From Tetrastigma voinierianum (Eukaryota; Streptophyta; Magnoliopsida; Vitales; Vitaceae), in the NCBI GenBank assembly GCA_016808115.1, contig JAEQBH010000035.1, forward strand, positions 1,488,001 through 1,552,000: a stretch of 64,000 bases of DNA. The letters are read 5' to 3'. Positions 1 through 12,300 of this stretch are shown piece after piece (position 1 is the first letter of the stretch; every line of letters begins with the position of its first letter). The notes below the pieces were generated by a model. It worked only from the letters and a program-made list of their open reading frames with translations, ran no database searches and was not told the origin of the DNA. Position numbers and translations under genes: made by a program.

Positions 1-1028
1 TACGGATACTTCCGTATAAGGGTAAGTTCCGGAATACCAGTATACGTTTCGTAATATCTCCGTAGTACCTACGGGTACCTCCGAATAAGTGTAAACTCCG
101 GAGTATAAGTATGAGCTTTGTAGTACCTAAGGGTACCTCGGTATAAGTATAAGTTCTATAAACTCCTACGGGAGATCTGAGATAGATATAAGTATCAATA
201 CATGTTTAAGTACCTGCAGCGCAAGCATAGGATTACATAACTCCTATGGGAGATCGAAATAAGTATAAGCTTGAGATAAGTATAAGTAAATGTATGAGCT
301 CAGTACAACATCCGAGAAATCTGAATAAGTATAATATCTGAATTAGAATAAAGTGCATATAAGTATAAGATAAATTCTTTATAAGTATAAGACCGAGTTT
401 GAATAAAGTTTTGCTATGAGTATAAGATCCAAATAAGGATAAGTCCGCCATAAGTGTAATTCCTGAGTAAGTATAAGATTGTTATAAGTATAAGTTCAGT
501 ACCGTAGATGAGAGATTTGAACAAGCTTAAGTTTGTAATAAGAAAAATTATGTATGTAAATATGTGATATGAATTCCTGAAGATTCTGATACCTGTTAAT
601 GTTATCTATTATTTGTGTTTCTGTATAAGATATGTGTTTCCCGCTAAAGCGTAAACATACGAGTTTTTAATCAGTGTAGGTGCGAGGAGAAGACATCACG
701 ATAACATCCGCCTCTGATTAGGCCAACACTTGTAAGGGTTCACTACATATAGGTTACGTGCTATGATTTGTAAATGTAAAAGTACAGTTTTGTATTTGTA
801 AATGGGACTCGGTAAATGTGTATAGATTTTGATGCACCGGCTCCGGTGGTAGTTCTTTTAGCTATCGTATTTGATATTTTTGATTATATTTATAAGATGT
901 GGGTCATACCCCACGGTACAAGATCGGCTTTAAGAAAAAACGGAGTAAACTATCAAGTATATGGTCCTACTTTTAAACTCGGTTCGGATCAGCCAATAGG
1001 GTCGGACGGGAATCGAAGATTAATGACG
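1..1028 (+). repeat. 3' part of the 5' LTR of gypsy-like element D
   Basis: This stretch repeats, in the same order, the sequence at about 4790-5739. Both contain the block GTAGTACCTAAGGGTACCTC followed by runs of AAGTATAAGTT, then the 'gggtttttaatcagtgtaggtg' region and an ending with GGGAATCGA. The right copy is the end of a full 3' LTR, so this is the matching end of the 5' LTR, whose first part lies left of the window. It codes for nothing. A degraded primer-binding site follows directly. The short ORFs on both strands are chance products of the low-complexity repeats. Confidence 0.72.
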
Positions 1029-1322
1029 AGTTAATATCGAGCCTAGGTTTAGGCATTTCTGGAAGAGTCTTCGATTAAGGATGTACCTTCATAGTAAAGT
1101 GTTGACCTAATGCGGATGTCCTTGTCCTGAATATTGACTAGAATGAATAAGTACCAATCCAGCTTTGAAAGATTAGGACAGAAGATTTAGTTCCGATGGA
1201 GCCTTGTTGGCTCAAGTGAGAGTCTTTGGCTTCTATAAAGACATGAGAGAAATGAGATTCTGGACTTAGTACATCAAATAGCGAGTATAATTTAGGGACG
1301 AAATTCTTATAAGAGGGAGAAT
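1029..1322 (+). other. Very short internal region of element D (primer site to polypurine tract)
   Basis: Only about 294 bases separate the two LTRs. The left edge (TTAATATCGAGCC, about 1031-1043, then TAGGTTTAGGC) looks like a decayed TTGGTATCAGAGCC primer-binding site for initiator methionine tRNA. The right edge, GGGACGAAATTC followed by a purine run AAGAGGGAGAA, is the usual polypurine region before a TGTAACACCCC LTR. There is no room for gag or pol and no retrotransposon protein motif is visible. It is either a deletion derivative or a non-autonomous family that depends on a relative's proteins. Confidence 0.65.
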
Positions 1323-2210
1323 TGTAACACCCCAAAATATACCCTAGTAGTTTTTGGACTTGTTTAGGGTATATTATAAGCTAAATGGAATTTTTCGGAA
1401 ATAAAATAAGAGACCCGAAATGAATATTAGAGACTAGGGTAAAGTGGAAATTTACCACTTGAGAACATAAAAGGTATAAATTAAAAGTTAGTATGCAATT
1501 ATAGAAATTGAAGAAAAATTTGTGGGTCAAATTAGAATATGGCATAAGTTGAATTTCAAAAAGAGAAGAATCCAAGGACTTAAAGGCAAATAAAGAAAAG
1601 AATCCAAAAATGGGTTTTATTTAAAGGCCAAACATGGCCTTAACAAATCCATGGGATAAGACAAAAATTTGGTCTCCAAAGGGCAAAAGGGAACAAACCG
1701 TACGGGAGAAGAGGAAGTGAAGAAGAAGTTCAAGCAAGGCCAACAAGGTATGGAACTATGACCTTTATTATGGATCTATGGAATTTTAAGGCTTTGTATG
1801 GTTAATAGATTATCTCCAAAGCTAGGGTTTTGATAGAATTGCATCCTAACCTTGGATTTCTTTAAAATAGGGTTGGTAAAACTCCATATGGTACAAGATA
1901 ATTATAGAATCCTCTCTTTTAGGTTGGATTCATGGTTAATTGAGTCATTGAGTTAGGGTTTAGAATAAACCCTAACTAATCATCATGTTTGGTTTGTGTA
2001 TGGGTCATAACCCATATTAGAATGATTTTTGGAGGAATTCATGAAAGAATTTTGAAGAAAGATATGTAATTGACAGAGGGATTGAGTAGAAAAGAGATCA
2101 TAAGATGAGTTTGAAATGGTTTTGATGTGTGTATGAAGTATAGAGTTGATTTGGGTATCAACACATGGAAAAATGGGAGAAAAACACACATTCTGGGCAT
2201 TTTTCGGTGA

Positions 2211-2305
2211 CATGTACCGGTACCCCATGAACATGTACACGTACATGTTGGGTTAGTCATTTTGGCCAATAATAGCATTTTATGTCAAGGGTGTACCGGT
2301 ACATG
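2211..2305. repeat. Cluster of GTACCGGTAC-type palindromes in LTR D
   Basis: GTACCGGTAC occurs at 2214-2223 and TGTACCGGTACA at 2292-2303. Between them, AACATGTAC and GTACATGTT (2230-2249) form an inverted repeat with a 2-base spacer. Similar ACCGGTAC boxes sit in the family A solo LTR at about 21683-21756, with a similar spacing around a TTGGCCA box. The arrangement could be a paired protein-binding site in the LTR promoter; that role is a guess. Confidence 0.6.
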
Positions 2306-3079
2306 TGATGCTTTGTTTCCAGTTTCGACCAGGTTTCGTATTAGCCATAACTGATCATTTCTTATCGGATTTGAGTGATTCAAGTGATTAATTAAACTAG
2401 ACTTCAAGGAGAACCAAAGATCGAGAGCGAACATCGTCAAGTTCGGACTCTAAGAGTCCCGAAAATTCCACCCATGAAAGTAGAGGCATAATCCATCAAA
2501 TTACAGCTTCAGTTTGCTCATAAGTAGTTAAATTTAATTTTTGGATATAACAGATTCGATTCTTTAATTTGGGTGATTCTGGTTGGAAATGAACCCTTAA
2601 CACCTTAGCTTCAAAGGAGTACAAATAACCAGTGTCAAATATGTAAACAAGGCACTGGAAAATGAATATTTCAAATTGTCCCTTGGTAAAATCGGGAAAC
2701 CGACTAGTTGGCATGAAAATGCCATAACTTGAGTTTGGATGATCCGATTGGAATGATTTCAATTTCTAAGTAAAATAGATTCATAGAGGGACTAGAATAC
2801 ATGAATGATGTGTGAATCCGTAAGTATTCCTGTATAAGTATAATTATATAAAAAGAAATGCCATATGTAAGAGCGTAGAAACAAGAAAAGTATAGGAAAT
2901 GCAAAATGTAGAGATGTGTTCAAGAAACATGAATATAATATGAAACATGAAAACGAACTGAAATCTGAACATGAACATAAACATGAGAAGAAAAATGTCA
3001 TAAACACAGAATGTGATAAAGATAGGTTATAAGTTCTGAAAGACATATGATCGTTTATGATGAGAGATAAGATGATGAC

Positions 3080-3370
3080 GGCGTCTGTTGGTGCCGGCAT
3101 GCGACGATACTCGGCACTCTGTTGGTGCTTCGACACTCCTTTTGGTGCTCCGGAACTCCTATTGGTTCTTGGCACTCATTGGTGCTTTCACGAAACCACA
3201 TTGGTGCTACGGCACTCTGGCTGCGTGGTTGTACGTTTTGATTGGTGCTCGGCACTCTGCTAGTCTCTGACACTCAATTCTTTGATGGCTTGAGTGCGAT
3301 CTGATTGGTGCTCTGGCACTCTTACTAGTGCTACGGCACTCTTGTTGTGTGGGCGGGGCACGTCTGGCCC
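3080..3370 (+). repeat. Minisatellite of TTGGTGCTnCGGCACTCT-like units
   Basis: About ten imperfect copies of a unit near 18-24 bases, each with GGTGCT and GGCACTC as a dyad (GGTGC / GCACT), follow one another inside LTR D. Spacing is irregular, so it is a decayed tandem array. It is richer in GC than the LTR around it. The overlapping ORFs on both strands result from the repeat and are not taken as genes. Confidence 0.7.
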
Positions 3371-3539
3371 ATGGTCTTCTGGCACCCAGTCTTGTATCGT
3401 ACCTTGAGGTACTTATTGTGCCGATCTACTCATTCTAACTAATTGGTGTTCTAAGAGTAGTCGAGATAGACATATAATAAGACTACAGAATAAAAAGAGC
3501 CATGGTAGAAAGGTCTGAATGTGCCTGCGTATCTGTATG

Positions 3540-5270
3540 TAGTACTTACAGGTACTCCTGTATCTGATTAATCTTCGTAGTACCTACGGGTACTCTCGTA
3601 TTGGAAAAATAAGTATAAATTCAGTAATATAAGTATAAGTCGGTCGTCTACGAATTGCTTCATTATAATGAATATGTGAAATACCTATGGGTACTTTGTA
3701 TACTAATAAGCCACAATAACTCCCTCTGGGAGTCCCGAATGATAATAAGCTTGTTATAAGTATAAGTTCGAATAAGAACCAAAGCTTTAACTCCCTACGA
3801 GTCACAGGAATGAACATACGTGCAATTATAAGTTTAAGTTACGCAAGAAGTAACTGCAACTCCTACGGGAGATCGAATAAAGTATAAGTCAATAATACCT
3901 ACGTGTACTCCCATATCAGTAAAACAAGTATGAGTCCAGTGGTACCTGAGGTATAGTGTCAAGTAAATAAGTATAAAGTTCTATGGTACCACACGGGTAC
4001 TCTCGTGTCAGTAAAATAAGTATGTATACCGTATGATGCAGTACCTTCTTTATGGACTAATGTCCATGCACGATATGTATCACATAAATGCGATCTGACC
4101 TTGTGTGATACGATTATGATTGGTTGGAGCTTATTGTACCTACGGGTGCCTTACCTTTGGGATATTAAGATCAATCAGATAAGTATATGCTCCGTAAGAC
4201 AAGTATAAGTTTCGTAAGACAAGTATAAGTTCTGTAATACATGTATGAGACCTGAAATACATGTATAAGTTCTGTAATACACGTATAAGATCCGAAATAC
4301 AAGTATGTTCTCCGAAATACTAGTATTAGTTAAAGTAAGACTTGATATATGTTAAAGTAATAACCATGTAAGATCCTGAGGAAATACATGTATAAAGTTA
4401 CGTGGCTCTCAATTCAAGATCTGTAAGACCGGATATGCCGTGAGCTACAGAGTATAAGATAAGTACCAGTATAGGTTTTTGTAGTACTTACGAGACCTTC
4501 CATTATAGGATAAGTTCGCAATGCACGTTATACGTTCCATTAATATCTCTACCGTAGTACCTATGGGTACTTTTATGTCGAGAATAAACTAGGTGTAAGA
4601 TCTTGAGTACAAGAATGAGATCCGAAATACAAGAATAAGTTCACTTGCTAATACAAGTATGAGTTCCTGAACCAGATATCTCCATGAATAAGTAAAGTTA
4701 GTTATATGAAGATATAGTTTATGGGTTTAGATATTACAGATAAGTTTTATGGTATAGTGTGCATGTGACGATAATCCTCCTAATGGGACTAATACGGGTA
4801 CCTCAGGATAAATTATTAAACTCCATAGTAAAAGTATGAGCTTTGTAGTACCTAAGGGTACCTCGGTATAAGTATAAGTTCTGTAAACTCCTACGGGAGA
4901 TCTGAGATAGATATTAGTATCAATAGGTGTTTAAGTACCTTTGTATAAGCATAAGTTCTGTAACTCCTACGGGAGATCGAAATAAGTATAAGCTTGTGAT
5001 AAGTATAAGTAAATGTATGAGCTCAGTACAGCATCCGAGAAATCTGAATATGTATTAGATCTGAATTAGAATAAGTCTGCTATAAGTATAAGATCCAACT
5101 GCTATAAGTATAAGACCCGGATCTGAATAAGTTTGCTATGAGTATAAGATCCATATAAGGATAAGTCTGCCATAAGTGTAATTTCTGAGTAAGTATAAGA
5201 TTGTTATAAGTATAAGTTCGATTACCGTAGATGAGAGATTTAGACAGAAGCTTAGGTTTGTTACAAGAAA
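3540..5270 (+). repeat. Degenerate short-repeat zone of LTR D
   Basis: The stretch is built from two alternating short motifs, one like AATAAGTATAAGTT and one like CTACGGGTACTC or CTCCTACGGGAGATC. It accounts for nearly all of this part of the LTR and appears again at 1-510 in the other LTR copy. No coding signal is seen. Confidence 0.75.
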
Positions 5271-5759
5271 AATTATCTGTATGTAAATATATTTATGAAT
5301 TCACGAAGATTCGATGCACATTCTTGTTATACGATTATTTGTGTTTAATATAGATGTATTTCACTAAGCATAAAACATACGGGTTTTTAATCAGTGTAGG
5401 TGCTGAAGACATCGATAACATCGCATCTGGTAGGCCAACACACTTGTAAGGGTTCACTACATATAGGTTCTGTGCTCTGATTTGTAAATGTAAAAGTACA
5501 GTTTTGTATTTGTAAATGGGACTCAGTAAATGTGTATAGATTTTGATGCACACCACTCCGGTGGTAGTTCTTTTTTATATGTATTTGATATTTTGATTAT
5601 GTTATAAGATATGGGTCATACCCACATGTACAAGTTCGGCTTTGAAAAAAAAAAACAGGTAAAGTCACGATTATATGGTCTTACTCGAACTCGGTTTGGA
5701 TCCGTAATCAGGTGAGGCCAGGGAATCGAGAGTGTGACACAAACGGTATCCCATTCTTC

Positions 5760-6412
5760 TACAATGTGTAGTCTCAACACCAAGCACTAGGCTAGATATT
5801 TGCTTTGCAGTGGCTATGAAGAATAGATATTAGTACAATCCAAGCTAAAAAAACTGGGTAGTTGTCTTACATCTACTTAATTATCTTTGGAGAAAAATAA
5901 ATTAAATACTTGTATTCTAAAGTGACTAGCTAGTTGATAAGAATTCATGCTTACTATCCAAGCATAAAGAAGGGTACACATATTCACACTTACGTGTCGT
6001 AAGGATTTTTCTAGGTCTACACTCTTAGTTTTGTTTTTTATTTATCATGGTGCAACTATAAGTTTGAGAAAATTGATGCAATCATGCATTACTAACTCTA
6101 GTAAGAAAGTTGAGTATATTACAAATTTTGAAGTCACAAAAGATGCCTTTTACCTAAGGAAGTTCCTCATGGAACTTGGGGTTGTTCCCTTGGTTGTACA
6201 ATCCTTGATATTGTTTTGTAATAATGGTGGGATTGTGACTTAGTCTAGAGATCAAAACAGCAAAGTAATACATCGAGAGGAATAAATCATGAGCTGGCTC
6301 ATATAGGTGATGCAATGGTTGAGAAGATTCTATTTACAAATAAGCAACCCTTTAGTCTTGAGACTTTGTGGGAAGAATCTTTAATGGCCACATAGATTGC
6401 ATAGTTCTCAGA
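5760..6412 (+). pseudogene. Copia-2 RT/RNase H remnant
   Basis: Broken Ty1/copia polymerase tail. Around 5785-5830 the translation contains LDICFAVAMK, the region after copia reverse transcriptase. At 6031-6243 a readable 70-residue segment includes MQSCITNSSKKVEYI and FYLRKFLMELGVVP, the RNase H part that normally contains STAEAEY; the catalytic acidic residue of that motif is shifted or lost. Further on (6310-6400) only weak traces of the C-terminal end remain, with stops. The 5' part of the element is missing because LTR D abuts it at 5739. RNase H would remove the RNA strand during reverse transcription; this copy cannot. Confidence 0.7.
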
Positions 6413-6416
6413 TAAG

Positions 6417-7251
6417 TGTTAGTATACTTTAAAGTTTTGAAATGACGTAATAAATTCTTGGATTTATTATTTTCTTAATAAAATAGAAGTTCACTTTTAT
6501 TTATCCTTTTCCATTTATTATATCTTATAAGCACTCTTGCCTACATCTTTCGCATTGTATGTGACTCGAATTGCCTTAGGTAGCACAAATGATCCATGTC
6601 ATGGGTTTTGTAATGGATGCTTGTTCGTTTGTAGATTCGCTGGTCTATATAGCCTGTGGAGATTGTAGCATAACCTCCTAATTGGAGGGATTACTAGTCT
6701 TGGCATCCAAGATAAGGTTCTCATGGAGTATACTAGTGTGTAGGCATGGTTACTTGTAGATGGAAACTATAGTGGATCAAGACTCAAGGCTATCAAATAG
6801 TCATGACTTCATGGAACTAACTTATCGTATCATCTCTAACCTTTTAAAGACAATTATAAGTCTATGCTAAAGTTAGGGGTGACTTTGAACTATGGATGAG
6901 ATAGTAATATTCATCATATATTCCTTATGAATTGGGTCATTAGTGATAGAAGATAGTAACAAAGGTATTCTTAATAAAATGTACCATGATATTTATTAGA
7001 TTAGGATATTATGTTCCTTCGAATAATCTTAATAATGAAGATGTGTTCACAAAACTATGACCATAGTAATTCCTGCGCTTTATTACTATGTCTAACAACT
7101 ACATATGTTGGTTGACCAATAATAGAAGATTCGTAATTAAAAGATACTAGAGGTATCTCGAAAGGTCGAAAATTTTTTAGCTGGTTAGACTATGGATGCT
7201 AATTCACGGAAACTTAAACACAATGGATAGTCACGATCCTAGCACATGGTA
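6417..7251 (+). repeat. Probable 3' LTR and flank of copia-2
   Basis: It begins TGTTAGTATA just after the RNase H remnant, where a copia 3' LTR is expected, although the polypurine tract before it looks partly deleted. The next 800 bases are AT-rich and non-coding with no recognised gene. The right boundary is not resolved; copia-1 begins at 7257. Confidence 0.4.
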
Positions 7252-7256
7252 TCTCA
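7252..7256. repeat. Left target-site duplication of copia-1 (TCTCA)
   Basis: TCTCA directly precedes the LTR start TGATAAAG. The same five bases follow the 3' LTR at 29822-29826. Confidence 0.8.
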
Positions 7257-7534
7257 TGATAAAGATAATTTTAGCATTCAATTAGCCAGCTGGCGATCAT
7301 GTTAACTCCAAAGATGCAATCGGTCAACATGAAATCGCCAAGGATCAGTGATTCTCTTACATGGAAATGGAATCCAAATGAAACACTACTAGTGTTCTTA
7401 TTTGAGACGTGTTGACCCTCCTTTTTGTATATTATTTCATGCCTTTTTTGTATAATTCTTCTAGTTATAAAGGATGTCTAGGTGTAGTAAACTTCGGTCA
7501 TCACCCTTGAAAATTTGTTTCATTTCATTCTTCA
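7257..7534 (+). repeat. Copia-1 5' LTR
   Basis: 278 bases, TGATAAAGATAA...CATTCTTCA, ending right before a primer-binding site. It matches the 3' LTR at 29559-29821 and a third copy at 52655-52919 along its length, for instance in the shared box GACCCTCCTTTTTGTATATT. The difference between the two LTRs implies an old insertion. Confidence 0.85.
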
Positions 7535-7546
7535 TGGTATTAGAGC
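7535..7546 (+). other. Copia-1 primer-binding site
   Basis: TGGTATTAGAGC directly follows the LTR. It matches the TGGTATCAGAGC site that pairs with initiator methionine tRNA, with one change. It primes minus-strand DNA synthesis. Confidence 0.8.
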
Positions 7547-7599
7547 TGGTGAAATTCATGGCAAATCAATAAACTACTCTTAGCATCCAAGCATTCCAT

Positions 7600-8500
7600 C
7601 AATGCTCAAGTCTCATCTCCATCAAATGAAATGCATCAAACTACCTTTTATGGCTCTCACAAGTTCTTGCCCTTATTCGAAGTCTTAGGTTAATTCATCA
7701 TCTCCAAGATAAAAGGGATATATCATAGGAGAAAATGGATATTGAAGGAGATGAGGCCAATGATCAGTTGATACAGACATGGTCTCACAACGATGGTCTA
7801 CTTACCTCGTGGCTTCTTGGACTCATGATGCTTTTATTAGATGGAATGGAGATTGCATATGATGTCTGGAACTCTCTAGAAGAGAAGCTTCTATCCATGA
7901 CCAAAGAAAAAGGAGGTTCAACTCACCAATAGACTTCGGGGGCTGAAGAAAGGTGCAAGATCTATTGATGAATATCTAAGAGAATTCAAAGGCATTTGTG
8001 ATGCATTAGCTGCAGTTAGAAAACCTGTGAATGATCTAGATAAGGTTTTTCAACTTGCTCAAGGCCTCAAAATTAAATATATGGATTTTTTAGTGGCAAT
8101 GTTATCAAGGCTAACACACATCCTCATACAATCGCTTGTTTTGGCTCTCTACAAGGGCATGAACAAATGGTTATGATAGAAAAGGAGGAGCATAAGGACT
8201 CAATGAATCATGAGCAAGCAAATTTTACTCATCGAGGAGGAGCATGAAACAGAGGTGGAAGATTTTATTCTAGAGGTCGTGGCTTCACACCAGTAGGCCT
8301 ATTCCTTAATAATACCATTGATCCAAAACAAAACGTTCATACCAAAACCGACAACTTAAGAAGCAACTTTAGTTATCAGAATCCATCATATGAAAACTCA
8401 AAAATCTTAAGGTACTCTCATCTTCCAAATTTGTAATAAGGCTAACCATTTTTCCTTGGATTGTTGGAACATATTTGACTATTCCTATCAATAAGAAGAG
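7600..8500 (+). pseudogene. Copia-1 gag (capsid) pseudogene
   Basis: Ty1/copia gag would form the particle that packages the RNA. Short in-frame pieces remain: 7735-7932 (with IAYDVWNSLEEKLLSMTKEK), then after a frame change the run around KVFQLAQGLKIKYMDF (about 8040) and a glycine/arginine-rich NRGGRFYSRGRGF segment (about 8250). A zinc knuckle follows at about 8429-8470, reading ICNKANHFSLDCW; the first of its cysteines is replaced by phenylalanine. Several stops and shifts separate these pieces, so no capsid protein can be made. Confidence 0.75.
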
Positions 8501-8512
8501 ATTCCTTAAGCC

Positions 8513-9370
8513 TTGGCTACTATGGCTTTAAATGAAGAAGAAAAGGATCCTACTTTCTACGTGGACCCTAGAGCAACAACCCACATAACAAATAATCCAG
8601 GTAAAATGACTCAAATAACTCCTTATAAAGGAAATGATGCAATAATTGTGGGAAATGGAGAAGCTTTAAGAGTATTACACATTGGTGAAGCAAGACTGAA
8701 AACCAGACATAGAGATCTAAAGCTTAAAAATTTATTGGTTGTTCCTGAAATTAAGAAAAATTTATTGTCCATTGGGCAACTTACCTTTGATAATTTATGC
8801 TCTATAGAATTCTCATCAACTGGTTTAAGGATCAGTTTCAGCAAGTGGTAGCAAGAGGGACTAGAAAGGTAAAATTTATGCTTTGAAGGATGATATATCC
8901 GCTATATGACAGCTACTAGATCAAGTAAGGCTTCATCAAAAGTGTGGCATCAACTAATTTCCATAATCATTTGAACAAGTGTGGAATTTTGCAACAAATT
9001 TCATGTCCAAGAACTCCAAAACAGAAGGGGGTTGTGGAGACAAAGCATAGACACATTGTAGAAATGGGTCCAACAATGCTTTTCCATGCAAAGCTACCTT
9101 TGAGTTTCAGGTATTACCACCGTCATATCCCTGCAACTGACTTACTTCTATAATGTTGATAGTGGAGAGTCCTTTCTTTATGCGATTTATTAACATCTTC
9201 AATATGTAAGCCGAGAATATCCGACAATAATGTGTTTTCCACATTTGAAAGACTATGGAAAGAATAAATTTCTAACAGAAGAGACATTCGATGCATTTTA
9301 TCAGATATAGTTCATTGCATAAAGGGTATAGATGTTGGCATCCCTCAACCAAAAGAGTATACATATCTCG
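8513..9370 (+). pseudogene. Copia-1 protease-integrase pseudogene
   Basis: The 8513-8851 segment carries the copia protease start, YVDPRATTHITNN, in which the catalytic D[ST]G is changed to DPR, then a typical NLLVVPEIKKNLLSIGQL block. The stretch to about 8943 skips most of the integrase core, so an internal deletion is present. 8944-9153 resumes with CPRTPKQKGVVETKHRHIVE, the end of the core including its glutamate region, and 9291-9370 with SSLHKGYRCWHPSTKRVYIS, the C-terminal part. The reading breaks at 9370 exactly where LTR A begins. The remaining RT lies at 28256. Confidence 0.8.
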
Positions 9371-12300
9371 TGTAACGCCCCATCCTGAGAGAATGGCCAC
9401 AAGATATGTAAATGAAGGCGATATGCAAAACGTTAAGTACACCAGAATATGTTTTTTTTTGAGTTGCTGTTTAGATGAAATTGTAAATGATAAATTTATG
9501 AACCCGAATGTGGTACTAAACAAGGGTAAAATCATAATTGATCAAATGGGACATGAAGGGCATAATCAAAGAAGATAGTATGCCAAAATTGAAATAAACA
9601 TAAATTGAGAAGATGCAGTGCCAACATGAAAATAAAGATAAGTTGATTGCAATATTTAAAGTGACTAAGGACTTGAATTGGTACTTCAAGGGAAACATGG
9701 GATTATAAAAGGGCATGAGACAAACCAAAATTTATTTTTGGTCTCAATTTCTAGGGCTCCATGTTTTGAAGAAGAATAGAGCAAGAAAGGGGAAGAAGGG
9801 AATAAGATAAGAAGGAGAAGAAGTGGGAGAAGACCAAAAAGGTATGTTTTCATTTTTGAATCATGTGTATTTTGGATTTTAGCTTTGCAGGGAATCTCTT
9901 TCCATGGAGATTAGTTGCCCATTCTAGGGTTTTGTGGAAGAGATCACCAAAACCCTAGAATTCTTGAAGTTTGTGGTAAACCTTAATGTATACAATAAAC
10001 ATGGAATCCATCAAAATTTTTGGTTGTATAATTGGTGGACTTGAGTAAGAGTTCTTGGATTTTCTACCTGGGTTTAAGCTGGTAAGAGTTTTAAAACCAC
10101 CAATACAAGTGTGGTGGAGTTGTTTTGGGTAAATTCCATGTTGGTTTTGAGGAATGGTTGTAAAAAAAAAAAAAGAGAATGTTGGGTTTTTTAAAGGAAT
10201 TGCTGTCAAAAATTTTGTAAAACCACTGTTTTTGTTTTTGCTATAGATTAAGTTATAATCATCCAAATCAATTTATTCCAATTGGTAAAGAACCATAAGA
10301 TATAGGGCTACAAATGTATAGAAGGGACAAAGTGCAAATTGTAGCTCTAAGGCACCCAACATGACTATATGAGCTGGTGTAGCTCACCGATTATGCTCTG
10401 TTTTGGGTATTGTTGTAGTGTTTTGGCCATAGTGAGTTTCACTCATCCAAATTTAGTAATTCAAAATTCTGAAAATAGACTTTTAGGGAATATGTATATT
10501 AAAGAAGTGCACAAATTGTAACCCCAAAGTCTCAGAAAGTTTTCAAAGAGGAGCTATGCAGATTCTGCTCTGCCAAATTTGAGTAATCTAGATATAAAAT
10601 ACAATAACTGAGTTTTGGTGATCCAAATTGGTGATTCCACTTTTGAGAAGGAAACCTTAGAACCATAGCTTCAAATTAGTGAAGAAAATATTTCAAATTT
10701 ATGGAGTTAAGACCCCATAAATCAAGGATAACAGTAAGTGATTCAGTGAGCTAACCAATTGGGCATCAAAAATATTGTTGTAACTTTTGTTATGCAATAT
10801 GCACACAGAAAGAAATTTTAAAATCTGTGGTACTGAAGATATGTCATTGGATATATAAATGACTGATCTGGAGAGTTTCATAATTTTTGAAGACCGTTTG
10901 GATAATTTTTGGGTAATAAAGTCCAGAGAGTATTGTTGGAAAAAGGTTTACCCAAATGAGTGGTTTTTTTTGTTAGGGTTTTTTTTTTTTTTTTGCTCAA
11001 GGGAAAATTGTTAATTTGGCTTTATATGAATGTTGTGTGACTCTAAAGTAGATCATGAAGCACGTTAATTTACGTTATATCAAGCCGATTAATACGCTGT
11101 CGTATTTGTTGAGTAGGCCAAAAAGCAAAAGGCGGAAAGTAGTGGAGTCGTGCCTGCCGGAAACAAAGGTGAATGTTCTAAACCTATTTTTCAAATACTA
11201 AATATTATTTTTTACAAACTGTTTTAAAATCTAGTATTTAATGGTTTTAATTTGTAAACTATGTTTAAAGCAAGCAATGAGTTTTTATAAACAAATGGTT
11301 TTGATTTAAACCATATGTGAAAAGCAAACAAGCAATGAATTTCATAATTCAACCATACTTTAAAAAAGCGAACAAGCAATGGTTTTGAATTGTAAAACCA
11401 TATTTCAAAGAAGCAAGCAAGCAAACAAAAGTCTATTTTGTAAAATAGGCCTAACCAAAAATCCCTAGTCTTAAGCAAGCATACCGGGTCAGAGGTATTC
11501 CCGTACGTGCGCGGTGGTGCCAGACATATCATATATGATTTTAGATTTGGTCGTCGGCAACCGAGATCATGCATCATGCATTTAAAGGAGACCGTGACAT
11601 CGGACCGAGTATATAAGGTTAGAGCTCTAACTAAATTATAAGCATGGAGACCCGTGTCAATTCCACCATACACCAAAGTGACGCGGGCTAAGGCCCTTCC
11701 ACCTAGGGTGATGCGAACCAGTCCCCCACCGCGACGTCAATGCCTAGGCTCCCATGTTCACTAGGGTACAGCAAACAGGAAAGACCTCTAGTGGTTGATG
11801 ATTTATATGAATGTTTTATACAGTTTTGAAAAATCAACCACTGGTGCACAGTTGAGCCCAGGCTCCCGTGTTTGAGAAAATTTTTATAAACTTTTAAAGC
11901 AAGAGGTTTATGAAAAATTTTGGAAACTTTTAAAGCAAGGTAAAGAAAGCAAGCAAGAGATTTTCTAAAATTTTTGTAAGCTTTCAAAGCAAGCAAGTAT
12001 AAAAAGTTTTGGAAACTTTTAAAGAAAAGCTGCTAGCAAACAAGCAACAAAAGGCATGAAGTTTAGAAACCTTTTTGCCAGCAAGCAAGATTTTTGGAAA
12101 ATATCTTGTAAAGAGAGTTCTACCCGTTTTGAGATATTTCTAAAAGAAATCCTTTTATAAAGCATACACCCACCGAACTCAGCTGAACACATTTTCCCCG
12201 TTTTAAAACTATTTTTCAGTACAGTATCGCAGACGCCGGGAGCAAAATAGATTCTCTTGACTTTTAGTATCGTGTTGTATTATTAATAATCACTGTAAGA

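Larger units (their letters stand above)
1323..5739 (+). repeat. 3' LTR of element D, about 4.4 kb
   Basis: It starts TGTAACACCCC right after the polypurine tract and ends GTGTGACA, fitting TG...CA. Beyond it the sequence changes to copia RNase H remains. The LTR has three visible zones: a unique 5' part with paired palindromes (2214-2303), a GC-richer minisatellite (3080-3370), and a long degenerate repeat zone (about 3540-5270). Parts of the 5' zone, such as the run around GACTTCAAGGAGAAC near 2402, resemble the family A solo LTR (minus strand, 19576-22551), so A and D look like related lineages. The TGTAACACCCC start is typical of Tekay/Del chromoviruses; the assignment is inferred because no pol is present. 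Confidence 0.75.

Noticed and set aside
3057..3273. Minisatellite taken for a CRISPR array or repeat protein
   Set aside because: Units follow each other without unique spacers, this is plant DNA, and the frames are not conserved.
5335..5556. ORFs in LTR D similar to those near 816-1034
   Set aside because: Same LTR segment in two copies; frames are not kept between them.
9955..10266. Antisense ORF conserved between two LTR A copies (also 18264-18584)
   Set aside because: The similarity is that of the LTR itself, with frames broken by indels; no domain.
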